A DNA stretch of 35,252 nucleotides from Myxococcaceae bacterium (lineage in GTDB: Bacteria; Myxococcota; Myxococcia; Myxococcales; Myxococcaceae). The stretch covers positions 1 to 35,252 of the forward strand of contig JADCJJ010000189.1 in NCBI GenBank assembly GCA_020247085.1, given 5' to 3'. Every line of letters begins with the position of its first letter. The first letter of the stretch is position 1. This document shows, one piece after another, positions 1 through 9,884 of the stretch. Position numbers and translations under genes: made by a program. The notes beneath the pieces were generated by a model, which was given only the letters and a program-made list of their open reading frames with translations, was not told where the DNA came from and searched no databases.

Positions 1-103
1 CAACGCGCCTTCGAGCACCTTGCTTCGCGTCGAGCACGGCCTTCGGCCCGGCGTCTGTTCGCCAGCCAGAAACCGCGTACGATGGCGTTCCCCGGGCCGT
101 GCG

Positions 104-121
104 GCTGCGCTCTTGCGCAGC
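104..121. promoter_or_regulatory. Perfect stem-loop GCTGCGC-TCTT-GCGCAGC upstream of rnr
   Basis: Seen directly: 7-bp perfect inverted repeat with a 4-nt loop ending 28 nt before the rnr GTG. Could be a 5'UTR element or the terminator of an upstream gene. Confidence 0.4.
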
Positions 122-149
122 GGCGCCGCCCCTACGATTGGACAAATGA

Positions 150-2960
150 GTGGCAATTGACGCAGAGCAGGTCGTCGCCCTGGTGCAGAGCGCCGGGCGC
201 CTGGTTGGACTCAAGGAGTTGTTGCGCGCTGGCGGCTTGAACCCGGGCGAGCAGGTGAACCTCAAGCGTGTGCTGCGCGACCTGGTGAAGGCCGGGCGGC
301 TCGAGCAGGACGGCAAGCGCTTCGGCGTGCCGGGCCGGCCCTCCGAGCGAAAGTCCGGGCCCGCGTGGGACTCGCGGAGGCCCGCCGGGGTGCGGGCGAA
401 AGCCGGCGTCGCGCCCGGTTTCAGGCCCGGCGCCTCGAGGCCCGCGGCGCCATCGGAGGGCCGGCCACACAAGCGGAGTGAGCGGCTCCACGCGGGGGCG
501 ACGAGCGTCGAGGGCGCTCGCGCCGGAGGAGGTGACGGCAGCTCCCAGCGGCCACGCGGCCCGCAGCCCGTGCTCGTCGAGGGCATCATCAACCACCACC
601 CCGACGGCTTCGCCTTCGTCCGCGCGCTCGTCGGCAAGGCCGAGGACGTCTTCGTGCCGCCCGACGAGGCCCGCAAGGCCCTCGATCACGACCGGGTGGT
701 GGTCGAGGTCATCCCCCAGCGCGGCGGCCGCACGCTCGGGCGCATCGTCGAGGTCAAGCGGCGCACCCGCCAGCACGTCATCGGCACCTACGTCGAGCGC
801 AAGGGCAAGGCCTGGGTCGAGCCGCGCGAGGGGGCGCTGGGTGAGATCGACGTCCCGAAGACGCAGCTCGCCAGGCCAGGTGACCTCGTGAAGGTGCGCC
901 TGGGCGTCGGCGAGAAGCTGCTCGCCGGGCACGAGCGCCGGCTCGTCGGCGAGGTGTCGGGGTCGCTCGGCGCTGAAGCCGATCACTCGGTCGAGGTGCT
1001 GTCGGTCGCCTTCTCGCGCGGCTTCCACGACGAGTTCCCCGACGACGTCATGGACGAGGCCGACGCCTTCCCGCTCCAGCTCTCGAAGGCCGACCTGCAG
1101 GGGCGGCGAGATCTGCGCGCGCTCCCGCTGGTCACCATCGACGGCGAAGACGCGCGCGACTTCGACGACGCGATCTTCGTCGAGGCCACCGACGCCGGGT
1201 GGCGTCTCGTCGTCGCCATCGCCGACGTTTCGCACTACGTCACGCCCAAGAGCGCGCTCGACGCCGAGGCGTTGCACCGCGCGACGAGCGTCTACCTGCC
1301 GGGCCGCGTGCTGCCGATGCTGCCAGAGCGCCTGTCGAACGGGCTGTGCTCGCTCAAGCCCGACGAAGACCGCCTGTGCATGGTGGCCGACTTGCGCATC
1401 GACGCGCACGGTGAGCCAGTCGGCGCCGAGGTATACCCGGCGGTGATGCGCAGCCAGGCGCGCTGCACGTACACCGAGGTGCACGAGGTGCTGAGCGGGC
1501 AGGACGTGCCGCACCGGAACCACCTGGCGCCGATGCTGCGAGAGGCGCACCAGCTGATGAAGGCGCTCAACGCCATGCGTGTGCGCCGGGGCGCGGTGGA
1601 CTTCGACCTGCCCGAGACGCGGCCCGAGCTCGGCGACGACGGGCTGCCCCTGCGGCTGGTGCGCCGCGAGCGCTGGGAGAGCCACCGGCTCGTCGAGGAG
1701 TGCATGCTGGCGGCGAACGAGGCCGTGGCCCGCGAGTTCCGCAAGCACGAGCGCGTGACGGTCAACCGCATCCACGGCGAGCCCGACGAAGACCGGCTCT
1801 CGGCCTTCCTCACGCTGCTGGGCGCCTACGGCGTCGCGGTACCGAAGGGGCGCATCGGGTCGCGGCAGCTCAACCAGTTGCTGAAGGACCTCGACGGCCA
1901 CCCGGAGCAGAAGGCGCTCCATCAGCTCGCCCTGCGCTCGATGATGCAGGCGGTGTACTCGTCGGAGACCAGCGGCCACTACGGCCTGGGCGCCGAGGAC
2001 TACCTGCACTTCACGTCGCCCATCCGCCGCTACCCCGACCTCCTGGTGCACCGGCTGCTCAAGCAGTGGTGGGAGGGGCACGAGGGGAGCGACCGCGAGC
2101 TCGAGGCGCTCGAGGCGATGGCGCAGCACTCGAGCGAGCGCGAGCGCGCGGCGATGCTGGTCGAGCGCGAGGTGAACGCGCTCTACGCGTGTCTGCTGAT
2201 GAAGGGCCGCGTCGGCGAGTCGTTTGCCGCGACCGTGTCTTCTCTCACCGACGGTGGCTTCTTCGTCGAGCTCGACGGCCTCTACGTTGAGGGCCTCGTC
2301 AAGGGTGAGACGGTGTACCCCGAGTTCGAGTTCGACCCGGCGACGTACCGGCTGTCGTTCGGCAACGGGCGCGTCGTGAAGGTGGGGCAGCCGTGCACCG
2401 TGACGCTGCTCTCGGTGAACCTGACGAAGAAGCAGATGGACTTCGGGGTCGAGCGCTTCGCCGACGAGCAGGGCACCCCGGCCGAGCGACACCCGGCGCG
2501 GCCGCGGCACGAGCGCAGCGAGCGTCGCCCGGACGCCCGGGGCGGGCCGAGGCGCTTCGATCGCGCCGCGCCCGCGCGCCTCCAGGGCGCCCGCCGCGAC
2601 GAGCCGAGCTCCGGCGAGCGCCCCTCACGGAGCGCCAGCCCGCCCTCGCGCCAAGGGGACTTCCGGTCGAGACGGGTGGTCGACGCGCCGCGCTCCGACG
2701 AGCGGCCGGCGCCCAGGCCGCACGAAGCGCCCACGAGACGCGACGAGCGCCCCGTCGCGGGCCCGAGAGACGAGGCGCCGTTCGGGGCGCCCAGCGGGAA
2801 GGGCTTCGACGCCCGCGCCGTCCTCGATCGCCTGTGGCGCGAGCGAGGCGGCAAGCCGCTGAGCGGTGGGGCCCCGCGGGGGCGTGACGACGACCAAGAC
2901 GTGAGAGACGAGCGCAGGGGCGCTCGAGACCGGAACGGGCGGGGCGGGCGACGCCGATAG
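150..2960 (+). CDS. rnr: Ribonuclease R (RNB-family 3'-5' exoribonuclease) with long charged C-terminal tail
   Basis: 936 aa; RNB motif DGEDARDFDDAIFVE, TSPIRRYPDLLVHR, S1 domain near the C-terminus; GTG start. Confidence 0.95.
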   Translation: MAIDAEQVVALVQSAGRLVGLKELLRAGGLNPGEQVNLKRVLRDLVKAGRLEQDGKRFGVPGRPSERKSGPAWDSRRPAGVRAKAGVAPGFRPGASRPAAPSEGRPHKRSERLHAGATSVEGARAGGGDGSSQRPRGPQPVLVEGIINHHPDGFAFVRALVGKAEDVFVPPDEARKALDHDRVVVEVIPQRGGRTLGRIVEVKRRTRQHVIGTYVERKGKAWVEPREGALGEIDVPKTQLARPGDLVKVRLGVGEKLLAGHERRLVGEVSGSLGAEADHSVEVLSVAFSRGFHDEFPDDVMDEADAFPLQLSKADLQGRRDLRALPLVTIDGEDARDFDDAIFVEATDAGWRLVVAIADVSHYVTPKSALDAEALHRATSVYLPGRVLPMLPERLSNGLCSLKPDEDRLCMVADLRIDAHGEPVGAEVYPAVMRSQARCTYTEVHEVLSGQDVPHRNHLAPMLREAHQLMKALNAMRVRRGAVDFDLPETRPELGDDGLPLRLVRRERWESHRLVEECMLAANEAVAREFRKHERVTVNRIHGEPDEDRLSAFLTLLGAYGVAVPKGRIGSRQLNQLLKDLDGHPEQKALHQLALRSMMQAVYSSETSGHYGLGAEDYLHFTSPIRRYPDLLVHRLLKQWWEGHEGSDRELEALEAMAQHSSERERAAMLVEREVNALYACLLMKGRVGESFAATVSSLTDGGFFVELDGLYVEGLVKGETVYPEFEFDPATYRLSFGNGRVVKVGQPCTVTLLSVNLTKKQMDFGVERFADEQGTPAERHPARPRHERSERRPDARGGPRRFDRAAPARLQGARRDEPSSGERPSRSASPPSRQGDFRSRRVVDAPRSDERPAPRPHEAPTRRDERPVAGPRDEAPFGAPSGKGFDARAVLDRLWRERGGKPLSGGAPRGRDDDQDVRDERRGARDRNGRGGRRR

Positions 2961-2982
2961 GCTGCCAGGTCCCTTGGGCCGT

Positions 2983-3010
2983 GCGCGGCGGGCCGACCGA
3001 AGAGCCGCGC
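2983..3010. terminator. Candidate bidirectional terminator between convergent rnr and dus
   Basis: Inverted repeat GCGCGGC (2983-2989) / GCCGCGC (3004-3010), abutting the dus stop; no T-tract. Confidence 0.35.
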
Positions 3011-3970
3011 TCACCGCATGTGCTCGGTGCGGGGCATCGCGTCGCCCGGGAGGGGCTGCCCGCCGAGGCGGGCCCGCATGCGGCGAAAGCCCTCAGCGTG
3101 CCACTCGAAGAACTTCGGCTTGCTCCCGAGCACGGTGGCGCGCTCGCGCCAGGCAGCCTCGGCGGCGTCGACCTCGGCCAGCGTCGGGGTGCCCGGGCCG
3201 CGGCCCGTCAGCTCCCGGAAGAGCCACGGGGAGCGGATGGCCCCGCGCGCGATCATCACGCCGTCGCACCCGGTCTCGCGCATCAGCCGCCGGGCCGAGT
3301 CGAGCGAGGTGACGTCACCGTTGCCGATGATGGGCACGCGCGCGAGCCGCTTCACCTCGGCGATCGCCTCCCAGTGCGCGGGCGTCGTCGACTCCTCCCG
3401 GGCGTGGCGGGCGTGCACGGTGAGGCCGTCGAGCAGCTCGTTGGCGAGCTCGACGATCGGCAGGTACACCTTCTGCTCCATCTCGATCCGGTTCAGGCCC
3501 AGGCGGATCTTCGCCGTCACCGCGCCGATGGGGAGCGCCGTGCGCGCCCGCCACGCCCGCAGCACCTCGAAGAGCGCCCGCAGCTTGTTGCGTCGCTTGA
3601 GCAGCGCCGGCCCGGCGCCCACCTTGATGACCTCGGGCGAGGGGCAGCCGAAGTTGAGGTCGACGGCCACCAGGTTCCGCCAGTGGCGTTGCGTCGAGCC
3701 CGCGAGCCGGTCGATCACCTCGAGCGCCTCGGCCAGCTCACGCTCGTTCACCACCATCAGCTGCAGCCCCGTCGGCACGTCGGCGTCGAACGAGTCGACG
3801 AGCTCGAGGGTGCTCCGGTTGTTCCGCACCAGGCCACGCGCGCGGATCATCTCGGTCCAGGTGAGACCCGCGCCGAGCGACCAGCAGAGCCGGCGGTACG
3901 CCGCGTCGGACACGCTCTCCATCGGCGAGAGGATGAAGGGCGTCGCCAGCTCGAGCCCTCCGAGCCTCAC
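3011..3970 (-). CDS. tRNA-dihydrouridine synthase family protein
   Basis: 319 aa TIM-barrel: SPMESVSDAAYRRL, LNFGCPSPEVIKVGAGPALLKR, IIGNGDVTS, GCDGVMIARGA. 4-nt overlap with upstream mutS2. Confidence 0.9.
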   Translation of the reverse strand: MRLGGLELATPFILSPMESVSDAAYRRLCWSLGAGLTWTEMIRARGLVRNNRSTLELVDSFDADVPTGLQLMVVNERELAEALEVIDRLAGSTQRHWRNLVAVDLNFGCPSPEVIKVGAGPALLKRRNKLRALFEVLRAWRARTALPIGAVTAKIRLGLNRIEMEQKVYLPIVELANELLDGLTVHARHAREESTTPAHWEAIAEVKRLARVPIIGNGDVTSLDSARRLMRETGCDGVMIARGAIRSPWLFRELTGRGPGTPTLAEVDAAEAAWRERATVLGSKPKFFEWHAEGFRRMRARLGGQPLPGDAMPRTEHMR

Positions 3971-6378
3971 GCCAGCTCCACCACCGTCACGCCGTCGCCG
4001 CCCTCGGGCCCGTCGCCCGGCCTGAAGGTCTTCGCGTAGGGCGAGCCGCGCAGGGCCTCGCGGATCTCCTTCTTCAGCGCGCCGGTGCCGTGCCCGTGGA
4101 GCAGGATCACCGCGGCCTCGCCGTCGCGGGCCGCGCGGTCGAGGAAGCGCTCCACCTCGCGCAGGGCGTCTTCGGCGCGCTGTCCGCGCAGGTCGAGGGT
4201 GGGGCTGGCGAGCGTCATCGGCTTCGCAGCCGAGGCGTCGGCGCGCTTGAGCCGCTCGTCCTTCGCGCCGGCGGGGGAGGGGAACCGGCTGGTCGCCGCG
4301 GCGGCCTTCTTCGGCGGGAGCAGCTCCGAGGCCGGCACCCGCATGCGCAGCGCCCCCATCGTCACCACCACCGCGTCCTGGCCGAGGTCGACGATCTCGA
4401 CCTCGGCGTCGAGGGACTTGTGGCGCGCCCGGGCCCCGACCCTGAGTTCGAGGGGCCCCAGCGGCTCGGGCCCCGACTTCATCTCGGCGCGCACCGCGCG
4501 CTCCGCGACCACCTGTTCGTTCGCCCGCTCGGTCAGCTCGGCCGCCGCCGCCTTGGCGGCCTTGAGCGCCTTGTCGGAGCGGTCCGACTCCAGCCGCTCG
4601 ACGAGCGCCCGCACCTGCGCCCTCGCGTAGTCGAGCTCGGCCCGCAACGCCTCGCGGAAGCGCAGCTCCTCTTCCTTCTTCTTCTTCTCGACCTCAGCGA
4701 GCTGGGCCTCGGCGCGGGCCTTGAGCGCCTGCGCCTCTCTCGCGTCGCGCTCGGCCTGATCGCGCTGGTCCAGCATCTTCCGCCGCTCGTCCTCCGCAGC
4801 CTGCAGCGCCTTCGACAGCGCACCGCCGGAATTCTCCGCGAGGTGCTGCGCGCGCACGCAGATGCCCTCGGGCAGGCCGACCCGGCGCGCGATGTCGATG
4901 GCCGACGAGGCCCCCGCGACACCGAGCTGCAGCCGGTAGGTGGGCGCCATCTTCTTCGCGTCGAAGCCCACCCGGCCGTTCACGAAGCGCGGGTCGAGGT
5001 GCGCGAGGGCCTTGAGCTCCTCGAGGTGCGTGGTGACGAGCACGAGCGCCCCCTTCTCGAGCAGGTCCTCGAGCACCGCCGTGGCGATGGCGGCTCCCTC
5101 GCGCGGGTCGGTGTCGGCGGCGATCTCGTCGATCAGCACCAGCGCGCCGCGCCGGGCGCTCGCCACCACCTGCTTGAGCACCGTCACGTGCGCCGAGAAG
5201 GTCGAGAGCCCCTGCTCGAGGTCCTGCAGGTCGCCGATGGCCGAGTGCACCTGGTTGAAGAGGGGTATCGACGAACCCGCGTCGCAGGGAATCGGCAGGC
5301 CGGCGCGCACCATCAGCGCGCACAGGCCGATGCCAGTGAGCGTCACCGTCTTGCCGCCCGCGTTGGGGCCCGACACGACCAGCGCCCGCGCCCCCTGGGA
5401 CAGGTCGACGTCGTTGGCGACCACCTGGTCTCCCTTGAGCACCAACCGTGGGTGGCGCAGCCCCTTCACCGCCAGCGGGCCGTGGGCGGGGTGTACGGCC
5501 GGGGTGGTGGCCAGCAGCTCTTCGGCCAGCCGCGCGAGGGCCTCGAGCTCGTCGAGCTCGGCAGAGGCCAACAGCCCGTCTTCGAGCTTGCCGGCCTCGC
5601 GGGCGACCAGGCCCGACAGCTCGAGCAGCACCTTGCGCTCCTCCTCGAGCACCACCGACTGGGCGATCGCCAGCTCATTGCCCAGCCCGATGAGCTCCTG
5701 CGGCTCGACGAAGAGCGTCTGGCCCGACTGACTCGCGTTGTGGACGATGCCCTCGACCTCGCGCTGGTGGCTCGAGAGCACCGGCACCACGTACCGATCG
5801 TTGCGCACAGAGTAGTAGCCCTCGCGCAGGTTCACCGAGAACCGCTCGTCGCGGAGGAGCTCGTCGAGGCGCCCCCGGATGCGCCGGTGGAGCCCCCGCG
5901 CGCGCTCCCGCGCCTCGCGCAGCTCGTCGCTCGCGCGGTCCGAGATCTCTCCGCTCGCCTCGAAGCTGCGGTCGAGACGCGTCGCCAGCCGCCCCAGGAG
6001 CGGGAGCCGCCGGCCGATGGCGGCGAGCCCGGGCACCTTCTCGCGGCGCTCCTGGAGCACCTCGTAGGTGCGCTCGAAGGCGAAGAGGGCGGCGCAGATC
6101 GACATCAGCTCCCGCGGCTCGAGCATGCCGCCCTTGGCCGCCCGGTCGATGGCGCTGCGGAGGTCGACGAGGCCTCCGAGCGGCAGCGACAGGGGCTCCC
6201 GCTTGAGGGCGCGCGCCTCGTCGACCAGCGCTAAGCTCGCCAGCACCGCATCGAGGCCGTCGAGGAAGGGGCGCTTGAGGCCCCGCTCCCGGCCGACCTC
6301 GGTGCGGCACCGGGCGCCGATGGCCGCGCGGACGTCGTCGAAGCCGAGGGCGCTGAGCGTACGATCGGAGACGTCCAC
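3967..6378 (-). CDS. mutS2: Endonuclease MutS2
   Basis: Walker A SGPNAGGKTVTLTGIG, LIDEIAADTDPREG, coiled-coil region, C-terminal Smr domain (LDLRGQRAEDALREVERFL...HGHGTGALKKEIREAL). Start placed at GTG 6378 because of GAGGAG just upstream; the supplied ORF extends to 6669 without support. Confidence 0.93.
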   Translation of the reverse strand: MDVSDRTLSALGFDDVRAAIGARCRTEVGRERGLKRPFLDGLDAVLASLALVDEARALKREPLSLPLGGLVDLRSAIDRAAKGGMLEPRELMSICAALFAFERTYEVLQERREKVPGLAAIGRRLPLLGRLATRLDRSFEASGEISDRASDELREARERARGLHRRIRGRLDELLRDERFSVNLREGYYSVRNDRYVVPVLSSHQREVEGIVHNASQSGQTLFVEPQELIGLGNELAIAQSVVLEEERKVLLELSGLVAREAGKLEDGLLASAELDELEALARLAEELLATTPAVHPAHGPLAVKGLRHPRLVLKGDQVVANDVDLSQGARALVVSGPNAGGKTVTLTGIGLCALMVRAGLPIPCDAGSSIPLFNQVHSAIGDLQDLEQGLSTFSAHVTVLKQVVASARRGALVLIDEIAADTDPREGAAIATAVLEDLLEKGALVLVTTHLEELKALAHLDPRFVNGRVGFDAKKMAPTYRLQLGVAGASSAIDIARRVGLPEGICVRAQHLAENSGGALSKALQAAEDERRKMLDQRDQAERDAREAQALKARAEAQLAEVEKKKKEEELRFREALRAELDYARAQVRALVERLESDRSDKALKAAKAAAAELTERANEQVVAERAVRAEMKSGPEPLGPLELRVGARARHKSLDAEVEIVDLGQDAVVVTMGALRMRVPASELLPPKKAAAATSRFPSPAGAKDERLKRADASAAKPMTLASPTLDLRGQRAEDALREVERFLDRAARDGEAAVILLHGHGTGALKKEIREALRGSPYAKTFRPGDGPEGGDGVTVVELA

Positions 6379-6487
6379 GGGGACTCCTCGGGTGCGGGGG
6401 AGGCCGTCCATAGCGAAGGCACGCGCGGCACGCGACGCCCGTGACGGGCATGTCCTGACTGGCCGGCGGGTGGTAGGCGCCGGGAGC

Positions 6488-7171
6488 GTGATTCTGTTCG
6501 TCGTCAGCCTCGCCGTCGGCGCCTCTCCGGTCGACGCACGCCTCACGGCTGCGCTGCAGCTCGAACAGGAAGGGCAGGGGGCCGAGGCGCTGCGGCGGCT
6601 CGAGGCGCTGGTGCAGACCGACCCCACCTCGGAGCTGGCGCGGCTCGAGGCTGCCAGGCTGGGGCTCAAGGTGGGCGTGGCCGTCGAGCAGGCGCTCCTG
6701 CACGCCGAGATCGCACGATCGCTCGCTCCCGAGAACCCGCGGGCCCACTACCTGTGCGCTCTGGCGCTCGACGAAGTCGGAGATCGGCAGGGGGCCATCG
6801 CGGCGCTCCAGGTCGCGCTCACCTTGCGGAGCGACTACCCCGACGCCCGGTTCCGTCTCGCCGGCCTGTTGTCGGCCCAGCGGCGGTGGCCCGAGGCAGT
6901 GGCGGGCTGGCGCGCCGTGCTGGAGCGCTCGCCGACGGCCCACGGGGCCAGGCAGCAGCTCGCGCTCGCGCTCGAGGCCTCGGGCGCGCTGCAGGCGGCC
7001 GAGGCCGAGCTCGAGGCGCTGACCCACGTCGACGTCGCGCGGGTGCCGGCGATCCGTGCGCTCGTCGGGCTGCTCGAGCGCTCGGGACGCCACGCGAAGG
7101 CCGCCACCTGGAGGAGGGCGCTCGAGCCCCCGGCCCGAGCCCTGCGACCGCTCAAGGCGTCAACGCGCTGA
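6488..7171 (+). CDS. Tetratricopeptide repeat protein
   Basis: From GTG 6488: signal-like MILFVVSLAVGASPVDA, then TPR pattern (RAHYLCALALDEVGDRQGAIAALQVAL). Confidence 0.7.
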   Translation: MILFVVSLAVGASPVDARLTAALQLEQEGQGAEALRRLEALVQTDPTSELARLEAARLGLKVGVAVEQALLHAEIARSLAPENPRAHYLCALALDEVGDRQGAIAALQVALTLRSDYPDARFRLAGLLSAQRRWPEAVAGWRAVLERSPTAHGARQQLALALEASGALQAAEAELEALTHVDVARVPAIRALVGLLERSGRHAKAATWRRALEPPARALRPLKASTR

Positions 7172-7230
7172 CGGCCCTCCCCGTCGACTTCACCGGACGA
7201 CGAGCGCGGGGCGCGCTAAACACCGTCGCC

Positions 7231-8682
7231 ATGCGTATTCGTCTGGCTGTCGGGGGCGCCGTGGTGCTGTCAATGTGCTGCGCGCAGGCGTGGGCCGCGG
7301 AGCCGCCGGGGGTGACGGCGCCGCTGCCGGAGGTGATGAAGGAGCTGCGCCGCATCGAGAGCGCCGCCTGGCATGGCCGCCTCGACGCGGTCCGGGTCGA
7401 GCTCCAGAACCTGCAGAGGGCTCGCCCGAGCGACCCGATGCTGCGGGTCTACGTCGCGTGGTGCTCGATGCCGACCGACGACGCCTGGAACCAGCTCAAG
7501 GGCATCGCGCAGATGTTTCCCGATCTGCCGTGGGTGCACTACGGCATGGGGCGCATCTACGTCGGGTGGAAGATGCGCGACCTCGCAACCACGGCGCTCG
7601 AGAACGCGCTCAAGAAGGACCCGAAGTTCTACCCCGCGCTCGTCACCCAGGGAGACGTGCTCCGCCTCAAAGACGAGTTCGACCAGGCCGAGGCGAAGTA
7701 CCGCCAGGCCCTGGCCATCGCCGACGACGCCGAGGCGCGCACCGGGCTGGGGCTCGTGATCCTCAAGCAGGGCAAGGCCGACGCGGCGAAGGTCGAGCTC
7801 CAGGCCGCCCTCAGCCAGTGGCCCGACCAGCCAGCGGCGCTCCGCGAGCTCGTCAAGCTGCTCGGCCCGGCAGACCCGGCCTACGCCAGACAGCTCGCCA
7901 CGCTGGGAGAGCTGCAGCCGAAGGACCGCGACGTTCGCAGGCAGCTCGCGACGCTCAAATTCGACGCCGGGGACAAGCGGGGCGCCCTCGACGAGTACGA
8001 GAAGCTGCTCAAGCTCGGCAGCCCCGACCTCGAGACCGCGCAGCGAATGCAGTCGATGTACCGCGAGCTGGGCGACGCCGAGGGCGAGGAGCGCCTCACG
8101 GTCATCCTCTCGGGCCTCGACCGCGACGGCGTGGCGCCGCTGATTCGTCTCGCCGAGCTCCGCGCCGCCAAGAAGGACGTCGACGGCGCCGAGAAGAACC
8201 TGCTCGCCGCCGTCGAGCGGAACCGGGAGCGCGCCGACACGTGGCTCCGCCTCGGCCGGCTGAGCCTCGAAAAGAACCTCCTCTCCCAGGCCCTCGAGCG
8301 GTTCCGACTGGGCGCGGCCACCACGACGCCGGGCGCCGAGGACTGCCGGGCCGAGGCCCTCAAGCTCGAGGAGCTCTTCAAGCTGCCCACCAAGCGCGCG
8401 AAGGGAACGGTCGATCGCATCTACGGCCAGGTCGCCGGCACGCTCGACCAGCTCTTCCGTGCGCGGGCCAAGGCGAACCCGAAGCTCGCCGGGGTCATGA
8501 AGGTGCGTGTCAAGGTGAGCGCCGCGGGCGTGGTCGAGCTCGCCGAGGTGACCGAGGACACGGTGGGCGACCCCGTGCTCGCCGCGCACGCGTTGTTCGC
8601 GCTCCGCGAGGCCGAGTTCGAGAAGAAGCGCCGTGAGCCAGTCTTCGAGTTCGAGCTGGGGCCGCTCTCCGGAGGCAAGTGA
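7231..8682 (+). CDS. Exported TPR protein with TonB/AgmX-like C-terminal domain
   Basis: ATG 7231, signal peptide MRIRLAVGGAVVLSMCCAQAWA, many TPRs, C-terminus MKVRVKVSAAGVVELAEVTEDTVGDPVLAAHALFALREAEF resembling TonB-C/AgmX-PglI C-terminal domains. Confidence 0.75.
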   Translation: MRIRLAVGGAVVLSMCCAQAWAAEPPGVTAPLPEVMKELRRIESAAWHGRLDAVRVELQNLQRARPSDPMLRVYVAWCSMPTDDAWNQLKGIAQMFPDLPWVHYGMGRIYVGWKMRDLATTALENALKKDPKFYPALVTQGDVLRLKDEFDQAEAKYRQALAIADDAEARTGLGLVILKQGKADAAKVELQAALSQWPDQPAALRELVKLLGPADPAYARQLATLGELQPKDRDVRRQLATLKFDAGDKRGALDEYEKLLKLGSPDLETAQRMQSMYRELGDAEGEERLTVILSGLDRDGVAPLIRLAELRAAKKDVDGAEKNLLAAVERNRERADTWLRLGRLSLEKNLLSQALERFRLGAATTTPGAEDCRAEALKLEELFKLPTKRAKGTVDRIYGQVAGTLDQLFRARAKANPKLAGVMKVRVKVSAAGVVELAEVTEDTVGDPVLAAHALFALREAEFEKKRREPVFEFELGPLSGGK

Positions 8683-9861
8683 ATGGCGGTTCGCTTTGGA
8701 ATCGACGTCTGGGTGAAGCAGTGCTTCCGGGCGCTCCGGGGGCTGCGCGTCGGCGCCATCGTGAACCCGACGAGCGTCGACGCCTCGTACCGGCACCTCG
8801 TCGACCTGTTGCACGGCGCTGACCACGTCACCCTCGCGGCGCTCTTCGGGCCCGAGCACGGCGTGCGGGGCGAGGCGCAGTACATGGTCGCCGTCGACGA
8901 CGTGCCGCGTGATGCGCGCACCGGGGTGCCCGTGCACAGCCTCTACGGTCACACCCTCGAGTCCCTCTCACCGAAGCCTTCGTGGCTCCAGCCACTCGAC
9001 GCGTTGGTCTTCGACATCCAGGACGTCGGGGCGCGCTACTACACGTACATCTACACGATGGCGCTGGCGATGAAGGCGGCTGCCCGCGCGAAGCTCCCGT
9101 TCTTCGTGCTCGACCGGCCGAACCCCATCGGGCTCGACGTCGTGCAGGGCAACCTCGTCGGCAAGCGGTTCCGCTCGTTCGTCGGCCTCTACGAGCTGCC
9201 CACGCGTCACGGCATGTCCGCCGGAGAGATCGCCCGCCTGCTGAACGAGCGCGAGCGCCTCGGCTGCGAGCTCACCGTCGTGCCCTGCGAGGGCCTTCGC
9301 CGCAGCACACGCTGGGAGCAGCTCGGGCGCGACTTCATCTCGCCGTCTCCCAACATGCCCACGCCGAAGACGGCGCTGGTCTACCCGGGCATGTGCCTGG
9401 GCGAGGGCACCAACGTCAGCGAGGGCCGAGGTACCTGCCGGCCCTTCGAGCAGTTCGGCGCCCCGTGGCTGCGCGGCGCCGAGGTGGCGGACCACCTCAA
9501 CGCGCTCCGCCTGCCCGGGGTGACGTTCAGGGCGTGCGCCTTCACGCCCACCTTCGACAAGTTCCGCGGCAGCTCGTGCGAGGGCGCCTTCCTTCACGTC
9601 ACCGACGCGCGCGCGTTCGACCCGTTCGTCACCGGCATCGCCGTCTTCCAGGCCTGCCACGCGCTGGGGCAGGGCCACTTCGCCTGGCGGGCCGACGCCT
9701 ACGAGTTCGTCGACGACGTTCCCGCCTTCGATCTGCTCTGTGGAACGGCTCACATCCGCAAGGGCATCGAGGCCGGCTGGCCGCTCGAGCGCCTGGTCGC
9801 CGGGTTCGAGGCCGAGCTCGAGCCTTTTCTGCCCCTGCGAAAGCGGCACCTGATCTACTAG
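8683..9861 (+). CDS. namZ: DUF1343 / NamZ-type exo-beta-N-acetylmuramidase
   Basis: 392 aa; motifs FGPEHGVRGEAQ, VFDIQDVGARYYTYIYTM, LDRPNPIGL, SPSPNMPTPKTALVYPGMCLGEGTNVSEGRGT. Confidence 0.9.
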   Translation: MAVRFGIDVWVKQCFRALRGLRVGAIVNPTSVDASYRHLVDLLHGADHVTLAALFGPEHGVRGEAQYMVAVDDVPRDARTGVPVHSLYGHTLESLSPKPSWLQPLDALVFDIQDVGARYYTYIYTMALAMKAAARAKLPFFVLDRPNPIGLDVVQGNLVGKRFRSFVGLYELPTRHGMSAGEIARLLNERERLGCELTVVPCEGLRRSTRWEQLGRDFISPSPNMPTPKTALVYPGMCLGEGTNVSEGRGTCRPFEQFGAPWLRGAEVADHLNALRLPGVTFRACAFTPTFDKFRGSSCEGAFLHVTDARAFDPFVTGIAVFQACHALGQGHFAWRADAYEFVDDVPAFDLLCGTAHIRKGIEAGWPLERLVAGFEAELEPFLPLRKRHLIY

Positions 9862-9884
9862 CTTCTCGACACGTCACTGTAGCC

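Noticed and set aside
132-2510. 792-aa minus-strand ORF opposite rnr
   Set aside because: Antisense open frame typical of high-GC codon bias; His/Arg/Leu-rich translation without recognisable domains, while the plus strand is clear RNase R.
4090-6234. 714-aa plus-strand ORF opposite mutS2
   Set aside because: Shadow ORF; low-complexity Arg/Leu/His-rich product opposite a well-supported MutS2.
6379-6669. N-terminal extension of the supplied MutS2 ORF
   Set aside because: The extra residues are Ser/Ala/Arg low complexity and overlap the divergent TPR gene; a GTG with a good RBS at 6378 fits MutS2 length.
7270-8952. 560-aa minus-strand ORF opposite the TPR gene
   Set aside because: Shadow ORF of high-GC coding; no domain pattern.
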